Source of the DNA: Marinobacter pelagius
GTDB lineage: Bacteria > Pseudomonadota > Gammaproteobacteria > Pseudomonadales > Oleiphilaceae
Direction of reading: 5' to 3'
DNA: 64,000 nt
Assembly (NCBI RefSeq): GCF_900114925.1
Contig: NZ_FOUR01000009.1
Coordinates: 1-64,000 of the forward strand
Of this stretch, positions 37,387-45,953 are shown piece after piece (the first letter of the stretch is position 1; the number at the start of each line of letters is the position of its first letter). Position numbers and translations under genes: made by a program. A model generated the notes under the pieces. It was not told where the DNA came from. It ran no database searches and was given only the letters and a program-made list of their open reading frames with translations.

Positions 37387-38454
37387 ATGTCTGATACCAA
37401 CGCGTCCCGCGATTCAGGGGCCCAGAACCCGCCACATGACGTTGCAGTACTGGGCGGCGGCAGTTTCGGAACCGCCATGACCAAGGTACTGGGTGAAAAT
37501 GGTCACCGGGTACATTTCTGGATGCGGGACCAGGCCCAGGCCGACGAAATCCGCAAAACCGGCATCAACAGTCGCTATATGCCGGGCGTCAAACTTGAGG
37601 GCGATATCGAGCCTACGACCGATCTGGCCGATGCTGTGAGCAAGGCAGAAGTGGTCTTTGTCGCCATTCCCAGCAAGGCTTTCCGGGCCGTTATCCGGGA
37701 ACACAGCAACGATTTTCGCGATGGCCAGATCGTGGTCAGTCTCACCAAGGGCATTGAAGAGCATGGCTTCAAGCTGATGAGTGAGATCCTGCAGGAAGAA
37801 ATTCCCCGGTGCCAGATCGGTGTACTGAGCGGTCCGAACCTGGCAGCAGAAATTGCGGCCCGGGATCTGACGGCCACCGTGATTGCCGCCAAGGATCCGG
37901 ATGTGCGCCGTACCGTTCAGGACCTGCTCGGCTGCGAGTATTTCCGCGTGTATGCCAACGTCGATGTATACGGCGTGGAGCTTGCCGGGGCACTGAAAAA
38001 CATTTACGCCATTGTCGCAGGCCTGGCCTCGGCGCTGGATATGGGCGAAAACGCCAAGGCCATGCTGATTACCCGCGGGCTGGCGGAAATGAGCCGCTTC
38101 GCCGTAAGCCTGGGCGCCAACCCCATGACCTTCATGGGTCTGGCTGGTGTGGGCGATCTGATCGTGACCTGTACTTCCTCCAAGAGCCGTAACTTCCGGA
38201 TCGGCTATGCGGTCGGCAAGGGCCAGAACCTGGACGACGCCGTCAAGGAACTGGGCCAGGTGGCCGAGGGTATCTATACCCTGAAGCTGGTCAAGGAGCG
38301 CTCCGAGGCCATCGGTATCTACATGCCGCTGGTGCGTGGGCTCTACGAAATTCTCTATGGCAATGCGTCGATCAAGGCGGTGATCAACAGCCTGATGATG
38401 GCAGTCCAGAATTCCGACGTGGAGTTCATCCTGCCCCGCACCATCAGCCAGTAA
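37387..38454 (+). CDS. gpsA: Glycerol-3-phosphate dehydrogenase [NAD(P)+]
   Basis: GpsA reduces dihydroxyacetone phosphate to sn-glycerol-3-phosphate for phospholipid synthesis. The 355-residue protein has the NAD motif VAVLGGGSFGTAM (about 19-31), the catalytic lysine in GVELAGALKNIYAIVAG (about 196-212) and SRNFRIGYAVGKGQ (about 259-272). An extra N-terminal segment of about 15 residues makes it slightly longer than E. coli GpsA; ATG 37381 is an alternative start two codons earlier. Confidence 0.95.
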   Translation: MSDTNASRDSGAQNPPHDVAVLGGGSFGTAMTKVLGENGHRVHFWMRDQAQADEIRKTGINSRYMPGVKLEGDIEPTTDLADAVSKAEVVFVAIPSKAFRAVIREHSNDFRDGQIVVSLTKGIEEHGFKLMSEILQEEIPRCQIGVLSGPNLAAEIAARDLTATVIAAKDPDVRRTVQDLLGCEYFRVYANVDVYGVELAGALKNIYAIVAGLASALDMGENAKAMLITRGLAEMSRFAVSLGANPMTFMGLAGVGDLIVTCTSSKSRNFRIGYAVGKGQNLDDAVKELGQVAEGIYTLKLVKERSEAIGIYMPLVRGLYEILYGNASIKAVINSLMMAVQNSDVEFILPRTISQ

Positions 38455-38475
38455 CCGGAAGGATCGGAGGTTCCC

Positions 38476-38925
38476 GTGCAACTGATCATCATGCGCCACG
38501 GCGAGGCCGGTTGGCACACCCTGGACCAGGAACGGGAACTGACGGAAGCCGGTCGGGAAGGGGTCGGAGCCGTTGCGCACCGTATTGCCGAATCTCCCTG
38601 GCGGCCCTCACTGATCTGGAGCAGCCCCTATGTCCGGGCACGTCAGACGGCGGGCATCATGTCCGAGATCCTCAACTGCCGGATTGACGAAAAGGATTTC
38701 ATCACCCCGGATGATGATCCTGGCGCCTGCCTGGATGCCCTTCTGGAAGTCCGTGAATCCCGGCTGCTGATCGTCTCCCACATGCCGTTTGTCGGCAGCC
38801 TGTCCACACTACTGGTGGATGGTCACCGCCGTGGCATTCCCTTCATGACTGCCCAGGCGGTTTGCCTGGACATGCCTGTGGTGGGGCCGGGTTGCGCGGA
38901 CTTGAAAGCCCAGTTTTTGCCCTGA
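38476..38925 (+). CDS. sixA: Phosphohistidine phosphatase SixA
   Basis: SixA removes phosphate from histidine of phosphotransfer proteins. The 149-residue histidine-phosphatase protein has the catalytic IMRHGEAGWH (His8), SSPYVRARQTA (about 52-62) and the second catalytic histidine in LIVSHMPFVG (about 99-108). The GTG start at 38476 follows CGGAGG with five bases between. It lies 21 bp after gpsA and is probably co-transcribed. Confidence 0.93.
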   Translation: MQLIIMRHGEAGWHTLDQERELTEAGREGVGAVAHRIAESPWRPSLIWSSPYVRARQTAGIMSEILNCRIDEKDFITPDDDPGACLDALLEVRESRLLIVSHMPFVGSLSTLLVDGHRRGIPFMTAQAVCLDMPVVGPGCADLKAQFLP

Positions 38926-38962
38926 TCTTACCCACAAACACTCTCTGATTTCGGAAGCACCT

Positions 38963-39859
38963 ATGTACAGTTTTCCCATCGACTATGTCGAGCCGGTGTT
39001 TCGCCCACCGAGTGAAGCCAAATCCCTGATATTGCCGGTGACCAACGGTTGTTCCTGGAACAAGTGCACATTCTGCGAGATGTACACCCAGCCCCAGAAG
39101 AAGTTCCGGGCCCGCAAACCGGAGGACATTCGCAGGGACATCGAGAACGCAGCGAAAACCCTGGGCGGCGTCCGGCGGGTATTCCTGGCCGACGGTGATG
39201 CCATGGTCCTGCCAACCCGTCGCTTGCTCGAGATACTTGCCGACCTCAAGGCCGCGTTCCCGGATTTGCAGCGGGTGTCCAGTTACTGCCTGCCAAGGAA
39301 CCTAGCGAAGAAGAGTGTCGAGGAGCTGGCGGAACTCCGGGAAGCCGGGCTGGCCATCCTGTACGTTGGCATGGAATCCGGTGATGACGAGGTACTGCGC
39401 CGGGTCAACAAGGGCGAAACCTGGGAGTCCACCCGCTCGGCCCTGGTCAAGATCCGGGAAGCGGGGCTCACCAGCTCTGTGATGGTGCTGAACGGTCTGG
39501 GCGGTGAAGTGCTGTCCCGGCAGCATGCCATCAATACGGCGTTGCTGTGCAACGAAACCCAGCCGGATTACCTCTCGACCCTGGTGGTGAGCTTCCCCCG
39601 GGGTGAGGAACGCTTCCGCGCCGGCTTCGGGGATGATTTTGTCCCGCTGTCACAGCAGGGACTGTTCGAGGAAATCCGCCTGTTCCTGGAGCATCTGGAA
39701 CTGGAGAAGACCGTTTTCCGCAGTGACCACGCCTCCAACTACCTGGTGCTCAAGGGCATTCTCGGCCGGGACAAGCCGAAGCTGCTGGACCAGGTCAATC
39801 TCGCCATCTCCAACCCCGGCGCTGCGCCGCTGCGGGCAGAATGGATGCGTGGACTCTAG
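38963..39859 (+). CDS. Radical SAM protein
   Basis: The 298-residue protein has an unusual cluster motif, GCSWNKCTFCEMY (about residues 29-41), giving the CxxxxCxxC spacing C30/C35/C38 where canonical radical SAM proteins have CxxxCxxC. It also has a FLADGDAMVLP segment (about 74-84) and GMESGDDEVLRRVNKG (about 135-150), which fit the SAM-binding GGE-like and later motifs of the Elp3/MiaB/NifB superfamily. The reaction is unknown. It lies 13 bp before DUF1285. Confidence 0.82.
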   Translation: MYSFPIDYVEPVFRPPSEAKSLILPVTNGCSWNKCTFCEMYTQPQKKFRARKPEDIRRDIENAAKTLGGVRRVFLADGDAMVLPTRRLLEILADLKAAFPDLQRVSSYCLPRNLAKKSVEELAELREAGLAILYVGMESGDDEVLRRVNKGETWESTRSALVKIREAGLTSSVMVLNGLGGEVLSRQHAINTALLCNETQPDYLSTLVVSFPRGEERFRAGFGDDFVPLSQQGLFEEIRLFLEHLELEKTVFRSDHASNYLVLKGILGRDKPKLLDQVNLAISNPGAAPLRAEWMRGL

Positions 39860-39872
39860 GAGGCACTGAGCC

Positions 39873-40439
39873 ATGAACAAGAATCCGGAAACCTTCGCCA
39901 AAGAAGTCGAGGACACCGTCAAGAAGCCGGGACTGCCGCCACTGGATCAATGGCACCCGGAACTGTCCGGGGATATGGATATGGTGATCCGCCGGGACGG
40001 ACAGTGGATCTTCAAGGGCGAGCCCCTGGGCCGCGAGGCCATTGTCCGGCTGTTCTCGACCATCCTGCGGCGGGAGGAAGACGGGGAGTTCTACCTTGTG
40101 ACCCCTGTTGAGAAATGGCGTATCCAGGTCGAGGATACGCCGTTGCTGGCGCATTCCCTGGAGGTGCATGGCACTGAGGATGATCAGGTACTGACTCTTA
40201 CCACCAACGTGGGCGAAACGCTGGAAATCAGTGACGAGCATCCGCTGGAAGTAGGGCAGTATCCGGATTCGGGCGAGCCGAGACCGGTTATCAAGGTTCG
40301 TCACGGTGTTGAGGCCCGGGTTGTCACCGCGGCTTTTTACGAGCTGGCGGACCTTGTCGTCGAAAAGGAAGATGCCGGCGAAACCGTTTACGGCGTAATG
40401 AGTCACGGAAAGTTCTGGAAAGTCGGGCAGGGCGGTTGA
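39873..40439 (+). CDS. DUF1285 family protein
   Basis: The 188-residue protein matches DUF1285: PPLDQWHPELSGDMDMVIRRDGQWIFKGEPLGREAIVRLFSTILRREEDGEFYLVTPVEKWRI spans about residues 23-86, ending in the conserved PVEK. The fold is a duplicated beta-sandwich; function unknown. It follows the radical SAM gene closely and is probably in the same transcript. Confidence 0.88.
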   Translation: MNKNPETFAKEVEDTVKKPGLPPLDQWHPELSGDMDMVIRRDGQWIFKGEPLGREAIVRLFSTILRREEDGEFYLVTPVEKWRIQVEDTPLLAHSLEVHGTEDDQVLTLTTNVGETLEISDEHPLEVGQYPDSGEPRPVIKVRHGVEARVVTAAFYELADLVVEKEDAGETVYGVMSHGKFWKVGQGG

Positions 40440-40640
40440 AAAACTCCGGCCTGCCCCCATCAATCACGGTAGAAAACGCATCCTGTCACTTGTTAAACTG
40501 TGTTTTCTTACTTGTTATCGAGCCTGGCTCTCTAACGAGGCCCGGTGGTCGTTAGTCCCTCTGTGCAGTCCGGCTGTTCATGATCACTTTCGATTGCCTT
40601 AATTCATAAATGCAGTCATTGCGACACGCAAGGAGATAAA

Positions 40641-41102
40641 ATGGCCCAACCTCGTGTTGTTACCATTCATTACACCCTCACCAACGACCAGGGAGAGCAA
40701 CTCGATTCCTCCCGTGTAGAAGGTCGTGAGCCGCTGACTTACCTGGAAGGCGCACAGAACATTATCGGTGGTCTGGAAAGTGCACTGACCGAGAAGGACT
40801 CTGGTGATCAGGTGAAGGTTTCCGTTGAGCCAGCAGAAGGCTACGGCGAAGTAAACGAAGAACTGATCCAGCCGGTTCCCCGCTCTGCCTTTGAAGGCGT
40901 AGACACCATCGAGCCGGGCATGCAGTTCCAGGCACAGACTCCGGGCGGCCCCCAGATCGTACGTGTAGTGGAAGTTGGCGACGAGACCGTCACCATCGAT
41001 GCCAACCACCCGCTGGCTGGCCAGACCCTGCACTTCGACGTGGAAGTGGTCGAGACCCGCGACGCGACTGAAGAAGAGCAAGAGCACGGCCACGTGCACT
41101 GA
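40641..41102 (+). CDS. slyD: FKBP-type peptidyl-prolyl isomerase SlyD
   Basis: The 153-residue protein has the split FKBP domain (about 1-68 and 128-145; HYTLTNDQGEQLDSS, GLESAL) interrupted by the IF chaperone domain (about 70-125; EGYGEVNEELIQPVPRSAF). The nickel-binding tail is reduced to EEEQEHGHVH, far shorter than in E. coli SlyD. It acts as prolyl isomerase and chaperone, and metallochaperone activity is likely weak. Two REP copies and a terminator follow. Confidence 0.92.
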   Translation: MAQPRVVTIHYTLTNDQGEQLDSSRVEGREPLTYLEGAQNIIGGLESALTEKDSGDQVKVSVEPAEGYGEVNEELIQPVPRSAFEGVDTIEPGMQFQAQTPGGPQIVRVVEVGDETVTIDANHPLAGQTLHFDVEVVETRDATEEEQEHGHVH

Positions 41103-41141
41103 AGTCGCGCCTGAAGGCGGGGGAACGGGGTCTATGGCAGC

Positions 41142-41620
41142 GGGGTCTGATGAAATCTTTCATCTGACCCCAACTTAAAGCCCATCCCCAGATCCGGGCC
41201 TCATGGCAACGGGGTCTGATGAACACTTTCATCTGACCCCAACTTAAGGCCTGCCCCCCCGCCTCTGCGAAAAAACGGCCCCTTATGGGCCGTTTTTTTG
41301 TGCCTGCCGGAAAGTGGGGAGGTTTGAGAATGGGGTCAGAAGAAGGCTTTCTTCAGACCCCGGGTTGGCGTGGACCTTGCGGATAGACTTGAAAATGGGG
41401 TCAGAAGAAGGTGTTCTTCAGACCCCTGAGGTTAGGTTGAACCTTGGAGATCGGCTTGAAATTGGGGTCAGAAGAAAGTGTTCTTCAGACCCCTGGGGGT
41501 GAGTTGGGCCTGGACTCCGGGGTCAGAAGAAAGCCTTCTTCTGACCCCCTCTTCACGCCTCAGACTCCTCCCAGATTTCAGGCAAAAAAAGGGGTCAGAT
41601 GAAAGCTTTGATCTGACCCC
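41142..41620. repeat. REP-like palindrome cluster 3 (seven copies)
   Basis: Copies of the 30-bp element are at 41142-41171 and 41211-41240 (GATGAA core, T/T mismatch at pair 7:24), 41332-41361, 41397-41426 and 41464-41493 (GAAGAA core, A/A mismatch), 41519-41548 (GAAGAA core, arms perfect) and 41591-41620 (GATGAA core, one G/G mismatch at pair 11:20). A terminator (41270-41299) separates the first two from the other five. The cluster fills the gap between convergent slyD and ETF-QO genes. Spacers keep the TTGAAAAT-type left flank or AACTTAA-type right flank. Confidence 0.88.
41270..41299 (+). terminator. Rho-independent terminator, probably of slyD
   Basis: ACGGCCC and GGGCCGT pair around CTTAT, flanked by six A upstream and seven T downstream, so it can act in both directions. 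It lies 170 bp past the slyD stop, beyond two REP copies. Confidence 0.88.
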
Positions 41621-41643
41621 ATGTTCACCTCAAACTCCGAAGC

Positions 41644-43296
41644 TTACATATTCGGATAGTTCGGGCCGCCGCCCCCTTCCGGGGTCACCCAGTTGATGTT
41701 CTGGGCAGGATCCTTGATGTCACAGGTCTTGCAGTGAACACAGTTCTGGGCGTTGATCTGGAACTTCTTGCCGCTGCCGTCTTCTGCTTCAACGACCTCG
41801 TATACGCCGGCCGGACAGTAGCGCTGCGCGGGCTCGTTGTATTTCGGCAGGTTTTCCTTCAGCGGGATATCCGGATCGGTCAGCTTCAGATGAACCGGCT
41901 GGTCTTCCTCGTGGTTGGTGTTGGAGATAAACACCGAGGACAGGCGGTCGAAGGTCAGCTTGTTATCCGGCTTCGGATAGTTGATCTTCTTGGCCTCGGA
42001 CGCTGGCTTCAGGGTCGCGTAGTCCGGAGTGGTATCGTGAAAAGTGATCGGCAGGCTGCCGCGCAGGATGTTCTGCTCGAAGAAGGCGATGGCGCCGCCA
42101 ACCACGTTGCCGAACTTATGCATGGCCGGGCCGAAGTTACGCTCGGCGTAGAGTTCCTTGTACAACCAGCTGTCCTCGAAACGCTGCTGGAAGCTGGTGA
42201 TTTCCTCACCACTCTTGCCTTCCTTCAGTGCCTCGAATACCGCTTCCGCGCCCAGCAGGCCGGACTTCATGGCGGTGTGGGAACCCTTGATCTTGGAGCT
42301 GTTCAGGGTGCCGGCGTCACAGCCCAGCAGCAGGCCGCCCGGGAAGCTCATCTTCGGCAGGGCGTTATAGCCGCCCTTGGCGATGGCACGGGCGCCGTAG
42401 GATACGCGCTTGCCGCCTTCCAGGTATTTGCTGATTTCCGGGTGCAGCTTCAGGCGCTGGAATTCCTCGAACGGGCTCAGGTGCGGGTTGCTGTAGGACA
42501 AATCGGTGATCAGGCCTACGTAAACCTGGCCGTTTTCCAGGTGATAAAGGAAGGAACCGCCGGTGGAGCCGGATTCGTTCAGCGGCCAGCCGGTCGTGTG
42601 GACGACCAGGCCCGGCTCGTGTTTGGCCGGATCGATGTCCCACAGCTCCTTGATGCCGATGCCGTAGTGCTGCGGATCTTTGCCTTCATCCAGTTTGAAA
42701 TCATTGATCAGGCGCTTGCCCAGGTGACCGCGGCAACCCTCGGTGAACAGGGTGTACTTGGCGCGCAGTTCCATGCCCGGCATGTAGCCGTCTTTCTCGG
42801 AACCGTCACGGGCCACGCCCATATCACCGGTGATGATGCCCTTGACCTGGCCATCCTCAACAATGGTCTCGGCCGCGGCGAAGCCCGGGTATACCTCAAC
42901 ACCCAGCTGCTCGGCCTGTTCGGCCAGCCAGCGGCACAGGTTGCCCAGACTGATGATGTAGTTGCCGTGGTTGTGCATGTTCTTGGGCACAAAGGCATTC
43001 GGGATCTTGGTGGCGTTTTCCTGGTTCTTCAGCAGGAAGATGTCGTCCCGGGTAACCGGCGTGTTCAGGGGAGCGCCTTTCTCTTTCCAGTCCGGGAAGA
43101 GTTCGTTCAGGGCAGTGGGCTCGAATACGGTACCGGCGAGGATGTGCGCACCGATTTCCGACCCTTTTTCCACCACGCATACGGTCAGTTCTTCGCCGGC
43201 TTCCTGCGCCAGTTGCATGACGCGGCAGGCTGCCGACAGGCCCGCAGGGCCGCCGCCGACGATCAGAACATCAAATTCCATCGATTCGCGTTCCAC
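41644..43296 (-). CDS. Electron transfer flavoprotein-ubiquinone oxidoreductase
   Basis: ETF-QO passes electrons from ETF, mostly from acyl-CoA dehydrogenation, to the quinone pool at the inner membrane. The 550-residue protein has the FAD motif DVLIVGGGPAGLSAACRV (about 9-26) and FPGGLLLGCDAGTLNSSKIKGSHTAMKSG (about 312-340). The C-terminal [4Fe-4S] domain is CPAGVYEV (about 488) plus NCVHCKTCDIKDP (about 520-532). The GTG start at 43296 has AGGAG seven bases upstream, so it is preferred over the ATG at 43281. It is divergent from etfBA. Confidence 0.96.
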   Translation of the reverse strand: MERESMEFDVLIVGGGPAGLSAACRVMQLAQEAGEELTVCVVEKGSEIGAHILAGTVFEPTALNELFPDWKEKGAPLNTPVTRDDIFLLKNQENATKIPNAFVPKNMHNHGNYIISLGNLCRWLAEQAEQLGVEVYPGFAAAETIVEDGQVKGIITGDMGVARDGSEKDGYMPGMELRAKYTLFTEGCRGHLGKRLINDFKLDEGKDPQHYGIGIKELWDIDPAKHEPGLVVHTTGWPLNESGSTGGSFLYHLENGQVYVGLITDLSYSNPHLSPFEEFQRLKLHPEISKYLEGGKRVSYGARAIAKGGYNALPKMSFPGGLLLGCDAGTLNSSKIKGSHTAMKSGLLGAEAVFEALKEGKSGEEITSFQQRFEDSWLYKELYAERNFGPAMHKFGNVVGGAIAFFEQNILRGSLPITFHDTTPDYATLKPASEAKKINYPKPDNKLTFDRLSSVFISNTNHEEDQPVHLKLTDPDIPLKENLPKYNEPAQRYCPAGVYEVVEAEDGSGKKFQINAQNCVHCKTCDIKDPAQNINWVTPEGGGGPNYPNM

Positions 43297-43447
43297 GTTG
43301 GTCTCCTCAAACAGCTTCTATTGGAAATTATTTGCCCGCAGGCCGATTTACAGGGGCGTCATCATACCGGTAAAACTGCCTATAGACGACTGCCCCGAGC
43401 CGAATAACCCGGACAATTTAACCGAAAGCATACCGCATTTGAGAAAT

Positions 43448-43465
43448 CAAACAAACGTTTGTTTG
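43448..43465. promoter_or_regulatory. PsrA/FadR-like operator between ETF-QO and etfBA
   Basis: CAAACAAACGTTTGTTTG is a perfect 18-bp palindrome, extended imperfectly by GAGAAAT on the left and AAATTCTC on the right. It contains the pattern (G/C)AAAC-N2-4-GTTT(G/C) of Pseudomonas PsrA, a TetR repressor released by long-chain fatty acids that controls the ETF-QO and etf genes there. It lies in the 417-bp divergent gap (43297-43713), where I see no ORF; promoters for both directions must lie here. Confidence 0.6.
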
Positions 43466-43713
43466 AAATTCTCCGTGAGCTTTGGCATTGTACGTGTACA
43501 CCGAAATATCGTGTGTTTTGAGTCGATTTTTAGTATCGTCTCATTGCCAATCCGGGTCAACACCGTCGAATTGGCTTTTAAAGCAGTCCCGGCGCGTCGT
43601 TTGAGGCTATTGATTCTGCTGACCATTGCCTCCATCATTAGTGCGCACTGAATTTCGGCAGGCTCCGCGGGGACTGCGAGTCATTAAACCCATCGTAGAA
43701 GAACGAGGAATCT

Positions 43714-44463
43714 ATGAAGGTTCTGGTCGCTGTAAAACGAGTTATCGACTACAACGTGAAGGTGCGCGTCAAGCCGGACAACACCGGTGTTGACCTCGCC
43801 AACGTCAAGATGGCAATGAACCCGTTCTGCGAAATCGCTGTTGAAGAAGCGGTTCGTCTGAAAGAAAAGGGTGTTGCCAGTGAAATCGTGGTGGTTTCCA
43901 TCGGCCCGAAGGCTGCACAGGAGCAAATCCGTACCGCTCTGGCCCTGGGTGCTGACCGTGGTATCCACGTCGAGACCGACGAAGAAGTCCAGTCTCTCGA
44001 AGCGGCCAAGCTGCTGAAGGCTGTTGTTGAGAAGGAAGAGCCGAAGCTGGTTATTCTCGGCAAGCAGTCCATCGATTCCGACAACAACCAGACTGGCCAG
44101 ATGCTGGCCGCGCTGACCGGTATGGGGCAGGGCACCTTCGCTTCCGAAGTGGTTGTTGAGGGAGACAAGGTCAACGTAACCCGTGAGGTAGACGGTGGTC
44201 TGATGACCGTTTCCCTGAACCTCCCGGCGGTTGTCACCACTGACCTGCGTCTGAACGAGCCGCGTTACGCGTCTCTGCCGAACATCATGAAGGCCAAGAA
44301 GAAGCCGCTGGACAACATGAGCCCGGCTGACCTGGGTGTTGATGTTGCACCGCGCCTGTCCACCCTGAAAGTCGAAGCCCCGGCCGCGCGCCAGGCGGGT
44401 GTCAAGGTGGCTGACGTAGCTGAGCTGGTCGATAAACTGAAGAACGAAGCGAAGGTGATCTAA
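43714..44463 (+). CDS. etfB: Electron transfer flavoprotein beta subunit
   Basis: EtfB binds AMP and pairs with EtfA to carry electrons from acyl-CoA dehydrogenases to ETF-QO. The 249-residue protein starts [20 protein letters not shown] and has [20 protein letters not shown] (about 32-51) and the ETF-beta signature [34 protein letters not shown] (about 155-188). Codon use is strongly biased towards a highly expressed set. etfA begins immediately after its TAA. Confidence 0.97.
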   Translation: MKVLVAVKRVIDYNVKVRVKPDNTGVDLANVKMAMNPFCEIAVEEAVRLKEKGVASEIVVVSIGPKAAQEQIRTALALGADRGIHVETDEEVQSLEAAKLLKAVVEKEEPKLVILGKQSIDSDNNQTGQMLAALTGMGQGTFASEVVVEGDKVNVTREVDGGLMTVSLNLPAVVTTDLRLNEPRYASLPNIMKAKKKPLDNMSPADLGVDVAPRLSTLKVEAPAARQAGVKVADVAELVDKLKNEAKVI

Positions 44464-45405
44464 ATGAGCATCCTGGTAATTGCTGAACACGACAACAGCA
44501 GCCTGAAGCAGGCTACCCTGAATGTTGTAGCGGCTGCCAAGGCCATTGGCGGTGACATCGACGTGCTGGTTGCCGGCGAGAACTGTGGTGCCGTTGCCGA
44601 AGCTGCTGCCAAGGCCGAGGGCGTGAATAAGGTTCTGGTTGCCGACAACGCTGCTTATGGTCACTTCCTGGGTGAGAACCTGGGTGAGCTGGTCGCTGAA
44701 GTGGGTAAGGGCTACAGCCACGTGCTGGCCGCTGCCGGTACCACTGGCAAGGACTTCATGCCGCGCGTTGCTGCGCTGCTGGACGTTGCCCAGGTTTCCG
44801 ACATCATGCGCGTTGAATCCGACGACACCTTCGTTCGTCCGATCTACGCCGGTAACGCCATCGCGACCGTGAAGTCCAGCGACAGCATCAAGGTCATCAC
44901 CGTTCGTCCGACCGCGTTCGATCCGGTTGCCGCTGAAGGTGGTTCCGCCTCCGTTGAGCAGCTGGACGTAGTGAAGGACGCCGGCCTGTCTTCCTTCGTC
45001 AAGGAAGAGCTGGCTCAGTCCGATCGTCCGGACCTGGCCTCTGCCGGTATCGTGATCTCCGGTGGCCGTGGCATGCAGAACGGCGAGAACTTCAAGATGC
45101 TGGAGAACGTTGCTGATCTGCTGGGCGCCGCTGTTGGTGCGTCCCGTGCCGCTGTTGACGCCGGCTTCGTGCCGAACGACATGCAGGTTGGTCAGACCGG
45201 TAAGATCGTTGCTCCGCAGCTGTACATTGCCGTGGGCATCTCCGGTGCCATCCAGCACCTGGCGGGTATGTCTGACTCCAAGGTGATCGTTGCGATCAAC
45301 AAGGACGAAGAAGCCCCGATCTTCCAGGTAGCCGATTACGGCCTGGTCGCGGATCTGTTCGAAGCGGTTCCGCAGCTGGAAGAAGAGCTGAAGAAAGTTC
45401 TGTAA
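44464..45405 (+). CDS. etfA: Electron transfer flavoprotein alpha subunit
   Basis: EtfA carries the FAD of ETF. The 313-residue protein has an N-terminal adenine-hydrolase-like domain (about 1-185; [19 protein letters not shown]) and a C-terminal FAD domain with [18 protein letters not shown] (about 197-214), [27 protein letters not shown] (about 244-270) and [18 protein letters not shown]. The ATG directly abuts the etfB stop codon, indicating coupled translation. A strong terminator follows. Confidence 0.97.
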   Translation: MSILVIAEHDNSSLKQATLNVVAAAKAIGGDIDVLVAGENCGAVAEAAAKAEGVNKVLVADNAAYGHFLGENLGELVAEVGKGYSHVLAAAGTTGKDFMPRVAALLDVAQVSDIMRVESDDTFVRPIYAGNAIATVKSSDSIKVITVRPTAFDPVAAEGGSASVEQLDVVKDAGLSSFVKEELAQSDRPDLASAGIVISGGRGMQNGENFKMLENVADLLGAAVGASRAAVDAGFVPNDMQVGQTGKIVAPQLYIAVGISGAIQHLAGMSDSKVIVAINKDEEAPIFQVADYGLVADLFEAVPQLEEELKKVL

Positions 45406-45425
45406 CTTTCTGAAAAGCTTGAAAG

Positions 45426-45449
45426 AAGGCGCCTCCGGGCGCCTTTTTT
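45426..45449 (+). terminator. Rho-independent terminator of etfBA
   Basis: AAGGCGCC and GGCGCCTT pair around TCCG, followed by six T, 20 bp after the etfA stop. Confidence 0.92.
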
Positions 45450-45505
45450 ATTGGCTGCAAGAAACTGCAACTGAGGGTTTGGATTTCCGGGGGGATACTT
45501 ACGAG

Positions 45506-45892
45506 TTACTCGTCGCAGGAGTATCCATGCAGGGACAGGCCTTCGAGCAGGTAATCCGGTAACAGCGGATGAGCGATCAGATAATCCGCGGTTGTGTCGT
45601 TCCATGCATCTGCCGCATAGGCCAGAGCCTCTTTCCATTCAATGAGATCGTAATCGCCGCGCCCGAGCCATAACAGTCCCACCACTTGCTGTTGCTGATC
45701 AGGCTCCAGGTCAAAGATCACCGAGCGGAATTCTTCCAGCGTGGAGTCTCCGGCATGGGAGGCCAGCATCTGGACATGCCAGTCCTCGCTGGCATCACCG
45801 GAGTCGGTGGGTATGACCACCTGTTCCTGGGAATGAAATTCCCGCGCAAGCTGGACCAGATGGCAAACGGTATCCGGATTGACGTCGAGCAT
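45506..45892 (-). CDS. DUF3775 family protein
   Basis: The 128-residue acidic protein matches DUF3775, with VCHLVQLAREFHSQEQ (about 9-24), a central EFRSVIFDLEPDQQQQVVGLLWLGRGDYD (about 53-81) and the C-terminal LPDYLLEGLSLHGYSCDE. Function unknown. The GGAGG eight bases before ATG 45892 fixes this start; the longer frame to 46012 overlaps the divergent CapA gene and is not coding-like. Confidence 0.85.
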   Translation of the reverse strand: MLDVNPDTVCHLVQLAREFHSQEQVVIPTDSGDASEDWHVQMLASHAGDSTLEEFRSVIFDLEPDQQQQVVGLLWLGRGDYDLIEWKEALAYAADAWNDTTADYLIAHPLLPDYLLEGLSLHGYSCDE

Positions 45893-45953
45893 GGTCGATT
45901 CCTCCAATGGTCCGTCATCGTCTACTTTATAGACAATAGCTGATGGATGGACG

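Noticed and set aside
41142..41620. REP cluster 3 as a CRISPR array
   Set aside because: Spacing varies from 25 to 91 bp, spacers resemble each other, and repeats occur in both orientations.
43684..45258. 524-residue minus-strand ORF opposite etfBA
   Set aside because: It is an antisense shadow caused by the strong codon bias of the etf genes; etfB and etfA are unambiguous.
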